From the NCBI GenBank assembly GCA_035279705.1, contig DATEHG010000110.1, forward strand, positions 1 through 13,774: DNA of 13,774 nt, read 5' to 3'. Under the pieces are notes generated by a model. It worked only from the letters and a program-made list of their open reading frames with translations, was not told the origin of the DNA and did not search any database. Within the stretch, counting starts at the first letter, position 1. The number at the start of each line of letters is the position of its first letter. Below, in pieces: positions 5,711-13,742 of this stretch. The translations under genes were made by a program, and so were the position numbers. Source of the DNA: DATEHG01 sp035279705 (GTDB taxonomy: Bacteria > Gemmatimonadota > Gemmatimonadetes > Gemmatimonadales > GWC2-71-9).

Positions 5711-6913
5711 TTACTTCACCGCCGACTGCAGCTGCTTGACCCGGTCAGTCTTTTCCCAGGTGAACAATCCCGGCTTCTTCGCCGAACGTCCGAAGTGCCC
5801 GTAAGCGGCCGTGGGTCCGTAGATCGGTTTCTTGAGGCCCAGCGCCTTGATGATGCCGCGCGGCGTCAGGTCGAACACTTCGCGCACGGCGGCTTCGAGG
5901 CGCCGGTCGGGCACCTTGCCGGTGCCGAAGGTGTCAACCAGCACCGACACCGGCTCCGCCACGCCGATGGCATACGCCACCTGGACCTCGGCGCGGCGGG
6001 CGAGGCCCGCGGCCACGATGTTCTTGGCCACCCAGCGCGTCGCGTAGGCGGCGGAACGGTCCACCTTGGAGGGGTCCTTGCCGCTGAAGGCGCCGCCGCC
6101 GTGGCGGGCCATGCCGCCGTAGGTATCGACGATGATCTTGCGTCCGGTGAGACCCGCATCGCCATGCGGCCCGCCGATCACGAAGCGACCGGTCGGATTG
6201 ACGAGGAACTTGGTCCTGGTGTGTTCCAGCCGGCTCTTCTCGAGCACCGGCTTGATAACTTCCTCGATGACCGCCTCGCGGATGGCCGAGTGCCGCAGCT
6301 GGCGGCCGCGATGCGTCTCGGCGTGCTGGGTGCTCACCACGACGGTGCGGATCGCCACCGGCGTGCTCCCCTCGTACTCCACCGAAACCTGCGACTTGCC
6401 GTCCGGCCGGAGCCAGTCGATCCGCGGCAGTCCACCCAGCCCCTTCCGCACCGCCGCCAGCCGCTCGGCCAGGCGGTGGGCAAGGAGAATGGGCGTCGGC
6501 ATCAGCTCCCGGGTTTCGTCGGTCGCGTAGCCGAACATCATCCCCTGGTCTCCGGCGCCCTGGGCACCGCTCTTGTCCGCATCGACGCCCATCGCGATAT
6601 CCGCCGACTGGCGGTCGATCGAGGTGAGCACCGCGCAGGTGCGGCCGTCGAAGCCGTAGGAGGCATCGGTGTAGCCGATGTCGGTGATCACCTTCCGGAC
6701 GATGTCCGGGATGTGGACATAGGTATTGGTGGTAATCTCGCCCGCCACCACCGCCATGCCGGTGGTCACCAGCGTTTCACAGGCCACCCGCCCGTTGGCG
6801 TCGTCCGCGAGGATGGCGTCGAGCACCGCATCGGAGATCTGATCGGCGACCTTGTCGGGGTGCCCTTCGGTGACGGATTCGGAGGTGAAGACGTGGCGGT
6901 TCCTGGAGGCCAT
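5711..6913 (-). CDS. metK: S-adenosylmethionine synthase (methionine adenosyltransferase)
   Basis: This 400-residue cytoplasmic enzyme makes S-adenosylmethionine from methionine and ATP, releasing phosphate and pyrophosphate. The signatures are present: GHPDK near the N-terminus (17-21), GAGDQGMMFGYA (119-130, PROSITE signature 1), GDAGLTGRKIIVDTYGG (251-267), and the glycine-rich GGGAFSGKD (272-280, signature 2) followed by PSKVDRSAAY. Length is normal (E. coli MetK 384). The start ATG 6913-6911 fits the family N-terminus (VFTSESVTEGHPDK) though no strong ribosome-binding site is visible. It lies 48 bases after ptsI and 13 bases before the BFN gene. No SAM riboswitch is apparent in the 48-base gap. 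It is intact. Confidence 0.97.
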   Translation of the reverse strand: MASRNRHVFTSESVTEGHPDKVADQISDAVLDAILADDANGRVACETLVTTGMAVVAGEITTNTYVHIPDIVRKVITDIGYTDASYGFDGRTCAVLTSIDRQSADIAMGVDADKSGAQGAGDQGMMFGYATDETRELMPTPILLAHRLAERLAAVRKGLGGLPRIDWLRPDGKSQVSVEYEGSTPVAIRTVVVSTQHAETHRGRQLRHSAIREAVIEEVIKPVLEKSRLEHTRTKFLVNPTGRFVIGGPHGDAGLTGRKIIVDTYGGMARHGGGAFSGKDPSKVDRSAAYATRWVAKNIVAAGLARRAEVQVAYAIGVAEPVSVLVDTFGTGKVPDRRLEAAVREVFDLTPRGIIKALGLKKPIYGPTAAYGHFGRSAKKPGLFTWEKTDRVKQLQSAVK

Positions 6914-6961
6914 GGCTCGCGATGGAAGTGCGGTGAGAGTGAACTTCGAGGTGGCCGGAAG

Positions 6962-8752
6962 CTAGTCCGATGAACCCTTCGCGGCAACGCCATCGAGCAG
7001 CCGGAGATCGATGTGATCCCGCACCGCTTCATGGAGGCAGGCGGTGACTTCCTCGGCGGAAGTCATGTTCATCGCGGTCTGGGCTGCCTGGCGCGCCACC
7101 TGGTACGGCACGGCGCGGACGATCCACTTGACCAGCGCCAGCGCCGGCGGGGCCACGCTGAGCCTCGTGTAACCCATGCCGATGAGCAGGACGCAGGAGA
7201 GCGGATCGGAGGCCATCTCGCCGCAGACGCTCACCGGAATCTCGGCGCGGTTGCCCGCGGCGAGCACCGTGGTGAGCTGCCGCAGGATGGCCGGATGGTG
7301 CGGCGTGAACCGGTGCGCCAGCCGGGCGTTGCCCCGGTCCACCGCCAGGGTGTATTGCACCAGGTCGTTGGAGCCGATGCTGAAGAAGGAGCTGACCTGG
7401 GCCAGGTGATCCGCCACGAGCACGGCCGCCGGTGTTTCGATCATCACGCCGATGGGCAGTTCCCGCGCCACCCGCACGCCCGCCTTGGTGAGCGCTTCGG
7501 CCTCCTCGGCGAGAATCTCCCGGGTCGCGGTGACCTCGTCGATCCGGGTAACCAGCGGCAGCATGAGCTGGATCGGGCGATCGGCCGCGGCGCGGAGGAC
7601 CGCGCGGAGCTGCACGCGGAACATTTCCGGCTGGTCGAGACAGACCCGGATGGAGCGCCACCCCAGGAAGGGATTGGCTTCGGGCGGGGCGCGAAATGCC
7701 GCCGGAAACTTGTCGCCACCGAGGTCGAACGACCGGATGATGATCGGCTGGCCGGGAAATGCGCTGGCCACCCGGAGGAAGTAGTCGGTCTGTTCCTGCT
7801 CCGTCGGAAGGACCGCACGCCCCACCAGCAGGAACTCCGTGCGCAGCAGCCCGACGCCCTGAGCCCGGTGGCGCGCGGCGGACTCGATCTCTTCCGGCAG
7901 GTCCACATTGCCCATCAGCATGATGGAGCGCCCGTCGGGAGTGATCCCCGGCTGCTCGATCGCGGCTTCCAGCTCGAACTCGAGCCGCTGCCGCCGGCTG
8001 ATCTGGGCCCGGATCCGCTCCTGCTCGGCCATCGTCGGGTCGACCAGCACGGTCCCGCTCTGCCCGTCGATCATCACCAGGGCGCCGGGATTGATCCGCT
8101 TCAGGGCGCCGGTGGCCCCCATCACGGCGGGAATGCCGAGCGAGTGCGCCAGGATCGCAGCGTGGGAGGTCTTGGTGCCCTCTTCGGAAACCAGCCCGGC
8201 CACGTGCTCGCGGTCGAGCTGCACCGTGAGGCCCGGTGAGAGCTCGTGCGCCACGACGATCACGGGCTCACCGATCGAGGACCAGAGATCCTCCTCCTCC
8301 TTGCCCAGGAGGTGGTGCAGCATGCGGGTCTGGATCGCCGAGAGGTCCGCCAGGCGGTCGCGCAGGATGGCGTTGCCGCTCGAACCCCAGAGATTGCGGA
8401 TCTCGAGCGACTTGAACTCGTACGCGGTTTCCGCCGAAAGATGGTTGTCCCGGATCAGCCGTTCGATCTCGGCGAGCAGGACGGCATCCTGGGCCATCAT
8501 GATCTGGGCGTCGAAGATCCGCGACTCCTCGGCGCCGGCGCGCACCCGGACCCGGTCCCGCAGATCCTCGAGGGCCGCCACCACGGCGTTGACAGCCTCG
8601 CGGAGGCGGGCCACCTCGTGCTCCACCTCCTCGACCGGCACCGCCCGGTTGGGCACGTCGGGCACGTCGAAGCGCACCACCAGGGCCGGCCCGAAGGCCA
8701 CTCCGGGTGAAACGCCGATGCCGCGGACCAGCCGGTTGTCGCCCATGCTCAC
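6962..8752 (-). CDS. ptsI: Phosphoenolpyruvate-protein phosphotransferase (PTS enzyme I)
   Basis: This 596-residue cytoplasmic enzyme autophosphorylates with PEP and passes the phosphate to HPr. The phosphohistidine is His197 in EGTKTSHAAILAHSLGIPAV (191-210), matching E. coli His189. The PEP-binding barrel has LLRTEFLLVG (302-311), SFDLGGDKFP (341-350), SIGSNDLVQYTLAVDR (458-473), and the active Cys510 in VSVCGEMASDP. All key residues are present. Length is slightly above E. coli EI (575). The GTG at 8752-8750 overlaps the HPr stop as GTGA. The in-frame ATG two codons later (8746) lies nine bases after GGAGA and is the better-spaced initiator, so the true N-terminus may be MGDNRLVRGIGVSPG. 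Confidence 0.96.
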   Translation of the reverse strand: MSMGDNRLVRGIGVSPGVAFGPALVVRFDVPDVPNRAVPVEEVEHEVARLREAVNAVVAALEDLRDRVRVRAGAEESRIFDAQIMMAQDAVLLAEIERLIRDNHLSAETAYEFKSLEIRNLWGSSGNAILRDRLADLSAIQTRMLHHLLGKEEEDLWSSIGEPVIVVAHELSPGLTVQLDREHVAGLVSEEGTKTSHAAILAHSLGIPAVMGATGALKRINPGALVMIDGQSGTVLVDPTMAEQERIRAQISRRQRLEFELEAAIEQPGITPDGRSIMLMGNVDLPEEIESAARHRAQGVGLLRTEFLLVGRAVLPTEQEQTDYFLRVASAFPGQPIIIRSFDLGGDKFPAAFRAPPEANPFLGWRSIRVCLDQPEMFRVQLRAVLRAAADRPIQLMLPLVTRIDEVTATREILAEEAEALTKAGVRVARELPIGVMIETPAAVLVADHLAQVSSFFSIGSNDLVQYTLAVDRGNARLAHRFTPHHPAILRQLTTVLAAGNRAEIPVSVCGEMASDPLSCVLLIGMGYTRLSVAPPALALVKWIVRAVPYQVARQAAQTAMNMTSAEEVTACLHEAVRDHIDLRLLDGVAAKGSSD

Positions 8753-9015
8753 ATTTCTCCGAAGCCGCCGGCGATCAGCGCCGCGAGTGCGTCGAGTGCC
8801 GCATCCGCGTCACTGCCGTCCCCCTTGAGCGTAATGCTGCTTCCCTGCTCGGCTGCGAGCATCATCACGCCCATGATGCTCTTGGCATTGATCGCCATGC
8901 CGTCCTTTTCGATTTCCAGGTGCGCCGCGAATCCGCTCGCGAGCTTCACCAGCTGGGCCGCCGGCCGGGCATGGAGGCCGAGAGGGTTGACGATGGTCAC
9001 GTCGCGGGTGATCAC
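8749..9015 (-). CDS. ptsH: Phosphocarrier protein HPr
   Basis: HPr of 88 residues, the usual size. His15 in NPLGLHARPA (10-19) is the site phosphorylated by EI. Ser46 in NAKSIMGVMML (43-53) is the conserved regulatory serine phosphorylated by HPr kinase, and the flanking SIMGVMML hydrophobic patch is intact. Both phosphorylation sites are therefore present, in agreement with hprK seven genes upstream. The start is the GTG at 9015-9013, overlapping the IID stop (GTGA). It is the only start that gives a normal HPr length; the longer open frame reads through IID out of frame. Confidence 0.95.
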   Translation of the reverse strand: MITRDVTIVNPLGLHARPAAQLVKLASGFAAHLEIEKDGMAINAKSIMGVMMLAAEQGSSITLKGDGSDADAALDALAALIAGGFGEM

Positions 9016-9746
9016 CAGTACCTCCCGGCCAGGACGAGACTCGCCGCCAGCGCCGCCAGCGCGTAGCGGAACGACGTGGCCCGGGCCGCATAGCGGTACG
9101 AGAGTGCGGCTCCGGTCACAGCCACGATCGCAGCCACGCCAATCCACTTCGCGCCTGCGCCGTCGAGCAGCCAGACCAGCGATTTCGGTATCAGCACCCC
9201 GATCGAGAACCCGGCGATCGGGCCGATGCGCTCGGCCGCCCGGGTCAGCCACGATCCGGTCAGCGCCGCGGAAACCCTGAGCCCCGCCGCCAGTCCAGTC
9301 CGCAACGCCCAGATACCGGTGGCGAGACGCAGAATGTTGTAGAGCACCACCAGCGTCACGATCGCCGCCGGGCCCGCTCCCTGCGTCAGCGCCAGGCACG
9401 CCGCCGCCATGGCACTCGGGACGACGCCGGTCCAGAACAGCCGATCGCCCAGCGCCCCCAGCGGTCCGCAGAGCGCCGTGCGGAGACGGAGGACCTGCTG
9501 GCCCGGCACGCCGTCGTACTCCGCGCGCACGGTCGCTCCCAGCGCGATCCCGGCGAGGTACGGATGGCAGTTGAAGAACTCCGCCGACCGCGCCACCGCG
9601 TCGGCGTGCCGAGCCTTGTCGTCGCGGGCGAGATCCTCGAGGAGCGGCAGGGCGGCGTATCCCATGCCCACGCCCTGCATCCGCTCGAAATTCCAGGTGG
9701 CCTGGAGCATCAGGAGCCGGGCCAGGGCGCGCTTGTGGCCCCTCAT
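9012..9746 (-). CDS. PTS system mannose/fructose/sorbose family IID component
   Basis: The protein has 244 residues. It is the membrane IID subunit that, with IIC, forms the sugar-conducting part of mannose-family PTS transporters. The N-terminal family block is ATWNFERMQGVGMGYAALP (16-34), followed by FFNCHPYLAGIALG (57-70), corresponding to the family FFNTHP motif. Then comes ALCGPLGALGDRLFWTGVVP (91-110), matching the LMGPLAGIGDSLFW signature, and a hydrophobic C-terminal part (about 200-240). It is somewhat shorter than typical members (about 270-300). The ATG at 9746-9744 overlaps the IIC stop (ATGA). The sugar transported cannot be deduced. Confidence 0.92.
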   Translation of the reverse strand: MRGHKRALARLLMLQATWNFERMQGVGMGYAALPLLEDLARDDKARHADAVARSAEFFNCHPYLAGIALGATVRAEYDGVPGQQVLRLRTALCGPLGALGDRLFWTGVVPSAMAAACLALTQGAGPAAIVTLVVLYNILRLATGIWALRTGLAAGLRVSAALTGSWLTRAAERIGPIAGFSIGVLIPKSLVWLLDGAGAKWIGVAAIVAVTGAALSYRYAARATSFRYALAALAASLVLAGRYW

Positions 9747-10426
9747 CCGAGCAGCACCCAGCAGGTCCCGGCCACGACTCCCACCGCCAGCCAGCCCAGA
9801 CGGGCGCCACGCCCCGCGCTCCGGATGGCGCCGCCCATGACGGCCGCCACTGCGGTGCCGACCGCGACTGCCGCGACCACCACCCACCGGCCCGGATCGG
9901 TTGTCGACAGTGCGGAGCGGGCCAGCACCACCGTGCCGATCGCGATGACCGCGAGCAGGAGGCTGCGTCCGATGTCGCGCAGCAGCGCAACCCACTGCAG
10001 CCGGATGATGGCCTTCTCGCTCCCCGCCGAAATTGCCGGGGCGCTCGTCTGGAGCGCGCGGGTATTGGCGTGCCGGAGCCACTGCAGACTCCAGCCACCC
10101 AGCGCCGCCAGCGCGAGGCCCAGCGCGGTGCCGGCGCCGATTCCAGCCCACCGGTCCTGGTGGGAGGCCAGCGCCGCCGCGGCGACCGCTGCCGCGCCAT
10201 AGTCGGGATAGCGCGAAGCACCCACCGGCAGCACGTCGAGCGCGAACAGTTCGAGGATCACCCCGACATACAACCCGGCAGCCGCATCGCCGCAGAGCCA
10301 GCCGGCCACGGCCGCCGCAACCAGTGGACGGGAAAGCAGCCCCTGCGGAGCGGTGACGAGGTCGACCCCGACCATCGTGGCCCACGCCAGCAGGGCGCCA
10401 ACCGGCAGGTCGGCGACGACTGCCAT
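9743..10426 (-). CDS. PTS system mannose/fructose/sorbose family IIC component
   Basis: This 227-residue hydrophobic protein is the integral-membrane IIC channel subunit. The family segment runs from DLVTAPQGLLSRPLVAAAVA (22-41) through GWLCGDAAAGLYVGVILEL (42-60) to DVLPVGASRYPDYGAAAV (64-81), corresponding to the IIC pattern of P-L-V, then G, then G-D, then E-L, then P-V-G-A, then P-D. Further membrane helices are at about 95-112, 155-170, 182-200 and 208-225. It is short for the family (about 255-270 residues). The ATG at 10426-10424 shares one base with the IIB stop (TGATG), so translation is coupled. Substrate unknown. Confidence 0.88.
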   Translation of the reverse strand: MAVVADLPVGALLAWATMVGVDLVTAPQGLLSRPLVAAAVAGWLCGDAAAGLYVGVILELFALDVLPVGASRYPDYGAAAVAAAALASHQDRWAGIGAGTALGLALAALGGWSLQWLRHANTRALQTSAPAISAGSEKAIIRLQWVALLRDIGRSLLLAVIAIGTVVLARSALSTTDPGRWVVVAAVAVGTAVAAVMGGAIRSAGRGARLGWLAVGVVAGTCWVLLG

Positions 10427-10899
10427 CAGCGGATCGACCCGATGGCGACCGCGGGAGCGGTCGGCACATCCTGGGCTTCGACGATTGCCCCGCCTTCCGC
10501 CAGCGTCCGTGCCTGGCCCAGTTCCTCGTCGGTCAGGTAGATGTAGGGCAACCGCTCGGTCCGCCCCGGCCGGTGGTGAATGCCGCCGAGGTTGATCCGC
10601 TCGAGCTTCGCATTGCCGCGGCGGAGGCTGGCCATGGTCGCGATGTCGGCGGTGAGCAGGAGCCCCGGCCGCGGGTCGGCCTGCCACCGCGGAAGGTCGC
10701 GAAGCCCTTCCTCCACACTGGCGAAGGTGACTTCCAGGGTCGACGGCACGCCCATCCGGTAGAGGTCCTGCTCCCAGTCGCTGGCCCGGACGCCGTCATC
10801 CACCAGCACGATGAACTGCACGCCGAGCGGCCTGCCCCATCCCACCACCACCTGCCCGTGAATCAGCCGATCGTCCACCCGGTAGAGCAGCAGCGGCAT
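10426..10899 (-). CDS. PTS system mannose/fructose/sorbose family IIB component
   Basis: This 157-residue cytoplasmic IIB protein takes phosphate from IIA and gives it to the incoming sugar. The N-terminus LLYRVDDRLIHGQVVVGW (4-21) is the family hallmark, with His14 as the phosphorylated residue (His15 in Bacillus LevE-type proteins). LVDDGV (32-37) and LERINLGGIHHRPGRTE (99-115) match the family's NVGGM(H/G) region. Length is normal. ATG 10899-10897 shares a base with the IIA stop (TGATG). Confidence 0.93.
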   Translation of the reverse strand: MPLLLYRVDDRLIHGQVVVGWGRPLGVQFIVLVDDGVRASDWEQDLYRMGVPSTLEVTFASVEEGLRDLPRWQADPRPGLLLTADIATMASLRRGNAKLERINLGGIHHRPGRTERLPYIYLTDEELGQARTLAEGGAIVEAQDVPTAPAVAIGSIR

Positions 10900-11276
10900 C
10901 AAGGCACCTTGATCGCCGCCATCCCCGCCTTGACCGCCCGTTCGGCGGCCTCGGCGAGCGGCAGCTGGCGATGGAACACGAAGTCGACCAGCATGGCCAG
11001 GTTGACGCCGGTGACCACCTTCACACCCGGTTTCGACTTGAAGGTCTGCATTGCTGCGAACATGCAGGAGCCGCTGGGCATGTCGACGAACACCACCGCC
11101 GGTCCCTCGCCGACCGCCTCGGCGATCCGCTGCTCGATCAGCGCCCGGTCGCATCCGGAGTTGCTGACCGGGGTAAGCGCGCCGCTCACGCCGCTGATGT
11201 GCTCGGCCGCCGCAATGAAGCCGTTGGCCAGCGGGCCGTGACAGACCACGACGCCGCGAAGCCCCTCTTCACTCAT
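10899..11276 (-). CDS. PTS system mannose/fructose/sorbose family IIA component
   Basis: A separate 125-residue IIA domain with the EIIA-Man fold that accepts phosphate from HPr. The phosphorylated histidine is His13 in VVVCHGPLANGF, equivalent to His10 of E. coli ManX. The later blocks VVFVDMPSGSCMFAA (the family's D-x-x-G-G-S/T-P region) and VKVVTGVNLAMLVD (the G-x-N-x-x-M/L motif) are present. IIA and IIB are separate genes rather than fused as in E. coli ManX. An upstream in-frame ATG at 11282 would add two residues. The ATG at 11276 is preferred because AGGA sits five bases before it; the gene overlaps the end of hprK by eight bases. Confidence 0.93.
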   Translation of the reverse strand: MSEEGLRGVVVCHGPLANGFIAAAEHISGVSGALTPVSNSGCDRALIEQRIAEAVGEGPAVVFVDMPSGSCMFAAMQTFKSKPGVKVVTGVNLAMLVDFVFHRQLPLAEAAERAVKAGMAAIKVP

Positions 11277-12234
11277 AGTCATCCTGCAGGTAGGCCCGGA
11301 CGCCGCGCTTTTCCCGCATGCGGCGGATGAGGCGCTCGTTGAACGCGGCGGCCACGTCGACGCCGGAGTAGCGGAGCAGCAGCATCATCGCCACCACCTC
11401 GGCGATGACCGTGATGTTCTTGCCCGGATTGAGCGGCACCACCACCAGCGGCAGCTTGACGCCCAGGATCTCGGTTTCCTGCTGGCTCAGGCCCGTGCGT
11501 TCGGAATCCTTGGCGGTCTCCCAGTCTTCGAGGCGGACCACCACTTCGATGCGCTTCTGCTGGCGGACGGCGCGCACGCCGAACAGGGAGGGGATGTCCA
11601 CCAGTCCGATGCCGCGGATTTCCATGTGATGGCCGGCCAGCTCGTGCCCCTGGCCCAGCAGCACGTCATGGCCGCGGCGGGTCACCTGCACCACGTCGTC
11701 CGCCACCAGGCGATGGCCCCGTTCCACCAGGTCGAGCACGCATTCGCTCTTGCCGATGCCCGAGCGGCCCATGAACAGCAGGCCGACGCCGTAGACGTCG
11801 GCCAGTGAGCCGTGGAGCGTGGTCCTGGGAGCAAACGTCGCCTCCAGGATCGGCTTCATGAATCGGTAGAACTCCGCCGTCTTGAGCTTGGTCCGCAGCA
11901 CCGGAATGCCGCGCACCTTAGCCAGCGCCAGCAACTCGGGGGGCACGTCCTGCCCCTTGGTCACGAACACCATCGGCAGGTCGAACGAGAAGAACAGCTC
12001 GATCGTCGCCTGCCGCTTGCCGGCGTCCAGCGAGGCGAGATAGGTGATCTCGGTTTCGCCCAGCACGTGAAGGCGCGTGGCGATGAACCGGCCGGTATAG
12101 CCGGCCAGGGCCAGCCCCGGACTCGCGACCTCCGCGTCCGGCACCGGCTGGTCGAGCCCGAGTTCGCCGGTAAGCGGCTCGAGCTGGAGCGGGTTCCCCT
12201 CCCTCGCGAGGAGGTCGCGCAAAGTCAGGGTCAC
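11269..12234 (-). CDS. hprK: HPr kinase/phosphorylase
   Basis: The protein has 321 residues. It phosphorylates HPr on Ser46 with ATP or pyrophosphate and removes the phosphate by phosphorolysis. The N-terminal domain (about 1-130) is followed by the catalytic domain with His141 in TLHGSLADVYG, Walker A GRSGIGKSE (156-164, Lys162), the DD pair at 179-180, and the HprK signature EIRGIGLVDIPSLFGVRAVR (205-224). The C-terminus PLNPGKNITVIAEVVAM fits the family. Length is near that of Bacillus HprK (310), so it is the full-length form, not the short alphaproteobacterial form. It starts with GTG (12234-12232), overlapping the hpf stop as GTGA. The cognate HPr with Ser46 is in the same gene string. 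Confidence 0.96.
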   Translation of the reverse strand: MTLTLRDLLAREGNPLQLEPLTGELGLDQPVPDAEVASPGLALAGYTGRFIATRLHVLGETEITYLASLDAGKRQATIELFFSFDLPMVFVTKGQDVPPELLALAKVRGIPVLRTKLKTAEFYRFMKPILEATFAPRTTLHGSLADVYGVGLLFMGRSGIGKSECVLDLVERGHRLVADDVVQVTRRGHDVLLGQGHELAGHHMEIRGIGLVDIPSLFGVRAVRQQKRIEVVVRLEDWETAKDSERTGLSQQETEILGVKLPLVVVPLNPGKNITVIAEVVAMMLLLRYSGVDVAAAFNERLIRRMREKRGVRAYLQDDYE

Positions 12235-12560
12235 GCGAGCTCGCTGGGATCGCGGCGCCGGTCACGCGACCGCGGCAGGTTCTTGCCCAGCTGGTGCCGG
12301 AGCCGGCCCTCGGCCTGGTCCAGCGCGGTGCGATGATCGTCCGATTCGCCGTGACCGATCAGCACCTCCCCGCTCGACAGGTGGAGCCGGAGTTCGGCGG
12401 TGTGACGGGCGGAACTGTCCTTGTGATCCACCATATCGAAAACGACCGTGCCATCGACCGCCCGCGAGGCGACGTGGTCGAGCCGGTCGAGTACCTGGGT
12501 CGCGCGGAGTCGCAGATCCTCGGGAATTTCGCAATGTCTGGCGGTGACGGTCATCAGCAT
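12231..12560 (-). CDS. hpf: Ribosome hibernation promoting factor, short form (HPF/RaiA family)
   Basis: The protein has 109 residues. The fold of the sigma-54 modulation/S30AE family is indicated by VTARHCEIPEDLRLRATQVL (5-24), the beta strands TVVFDMVDHKDSSARHTAEL (38-57), LHLSSGEVLIGHGESDD (59-75) and the helix ALDQAEGRLRHQLGK (79-93). These proteins bind the 30S subunit and stabilise idle ribosomes or 100S dimers. The tail after residue 93 is short and basic, so the C-terminal dimerisation domain of long HPF is absent. ATG 12560-12558 is preceded by AGGAGG (12571-12566) five bases away, the strongest ribosome-binding site in this block. Adjacency to hprK and PTS genes parallels the rpoN-hpf-ptsN region of proteobacteria, but rpoN and rapZ are not here. 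Confidence 0.9.
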   Translation of the reverse strand: MLMTVTARHCEIPEDLRLRATQVLDRLDHVASRAVDGTVVFDMVDHKDSSARHTAELRLHLSSGEVLIGHGESDDHRTALDQAEGRLRHQLGKNLPRSRDRRRDPSELA

Positions 12561-12629
12561 GGGGACCTCCTCGAATGATGGTGCTGCTGTCCCACCGGCG
12601 GACCTCCGACTGCCGAGGCCGCCCCTTCT
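12561..12629 (-). other. Intergenic gap before hpf, containing its ribosome-binding site
   Basis: This is the longest gap in the right half of the window (69 bases) and separates the glycosyltransferase stop from hpf. The only feature I can support is the AGGAGG at 12571-12566. There is no convincing terminator stem with a T-run and no clear -35/-10 pair. A promoter for the hpf-hprK-PTS string could lie here or in the end of the glycosyltransferase gene. Confidence 0.4.
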
Positions 12630-13742
12630 TCACCCTGCTCTCAGGGTTTCCTGCAGGTGCTCTTCGGTAGCGGCCGCCGCGGCCTCCCAGGTCAGCGATT
12701 CGGCGAAGCGACGGGCGGAGGCACCGAGACGGGCGACCAGCGCCGGATCACCGGCGAGCTGCTCCATCCGGGCTGCCAATGCCTCGGCATCGCCATGTGG
12801 TACCAGGAAACCGGTCTCGCCATCCCGGACCGAGTCCCGCAGCCCGGGACTGTCCGACGCCAGACTCGGGGTGCCGCAGGCGGCGGCCTCCACGTTGGTA
12901 ATGCCCCAGCCTTCCTTGGCGGACGGAAACAGATTGGCCCAGGTCGCGCGGAGGAGCCCGCGCTTCTCGGATTCGGATACGAAGCCGTGGAACCGCACCG
13001 CGCCGCTCACGCCGAGTTCCCGGGCCAGGGCTTCGAGCCTCGGCTGGTCATCGCCGCGACCCGCGATATCGAGCACCACTCCGGGGCGCTTGGCATTCAG
13101 CTGGGCCAGGGCGCGGATGGCAGTCTCCACTCCCTTGTAACGTCGCAGCCGTCCCACATAAAGGAAAGATGGGTAGGCGGTCCGGACCCCGGCGGGGTCG
13201 GGCGTCAGCTCGGCCGAGTCGATCCCCGGGCGGATGACCCGGATCTTCGCCGGGGCGATGCCCCGCCCGATCAGGTCGTCCCGGGTGCTGTCGCTGATGA
13301 CATGAAAGGCGGCCCGGCGGTAGACCAGCGGGATCGGCCGTTCCATCAGCCAGACAAAGGCGGCGGAAGGCAGCGAGGCCTCCTGGAAGGCGGTCTCGCC
13401 GAACAGGTGGGGCACGATGGCGACGAAGGGGAGACGGGTCAGGGTCGGCAGGAACAGCGGGACCTTGTTGATGTCCTCGACCACAAGGTCGGGTGATTCG
13501 GCGCGGAGCGCCCGTCGCACCGCGCCGCGGCCAAGCAGGGTGAAGCTGTTCCGGGTGCCGACCCGTTCGACTTCGATGCCGTCCACCACGGCCCGGGGCG
13601 CCCCGCCCTGCCACCCCGAACACACCATCCGGACCCGGTGCCCGCGGGCGGCGACTCTCCGGAAGATTTCGAAGAGGTGGATTTCGGCTCCGCCCGCCAT
13701 CGGGTTTTCGCGGTCCTGCCAGTTGACCAGGAGGATGTTCAC
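12630..13742 (-). CDS. Glycosyltransferase family 4 protein
   Basis: The protein has 370 residues and a GT-B fold. The N-terminal Rossmann half starts MNILLVNWQDRENPMAGGAE with the GGAE loop (17-20) typical of GT4 enzymes. The C-terminal donor-binding half has FLYVGRLRRYKGVETAIRAL (193-212), LDIAGRGDD (224-232), VRFHGFVSE (249-257), and the EX7E-type motif EGWGITNVE (Glu277 and Glu285) followed by AAACGTPSLASDSPGLRDSV. It probably adds a sugar from a nucleotide donor during cell-envelope polysaccharide, lipopolysaccharide or glycolipid synthesis; donor and acceptor are unknown. No signal or membrane segment is evident. It starts with GTG (13742-13740), overlapping the preceding stop (GTGA), so it belongs to an operon continuing beyond the window. 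Confidence 0.92.
   Translation of the reverse strand: MNILLVNWQDRENPMAGGAEIHLFEIFRRVAARGHRVRMVCSGWQGGAPRAVVDGIEVERVGTRNSFTLLGRGAVRRALRAESPDLVVEDINKVPLFLPTLTRLPFVAIVPHLFGETAFQEASLPSAAFVWLMERPIPLVYRRAAFHVISDSTRDDLIGRGIAPAKIRVIRPGIDSAELTPDPAGVRTAYPSFLYVGRLRRYKGVETAIRALAQLNAKRPGVVLDIAGRGDDQPRLEALARELGVSGAVRFHGFVSESEKRGLLRATWANLFPSAKEGWGITNVEAAACGTPSLASDSPGLRDSVRDGETGFLVPHGDAEALAARMEQLAGDPALVARLGASARRFAESLTWEAAAAATEEHLQETLRAG

Noticed and set aside
6914..6961. SAM riboswitch before metK
   Set aside because: The gap is only 48 bases and shows none of the conserved SAM-aptamer stems.
5447..6973. Long plus-strand open frame (508 codons) opposite metK
   Set aside because: The minus strand carries an intact MetK with all signatures; high GC at third positions makes long antisense frames common, and the plus-strand product is His/Arg/Gly-rich with no recognisable domain.
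7013..8239. Plus-strand open frame of 408 codons opposite ptsI
   Set aside because: It is antisense to a clear enzyme I gene with catalytic His and Cys; the product has no motif and strongly biased composition.
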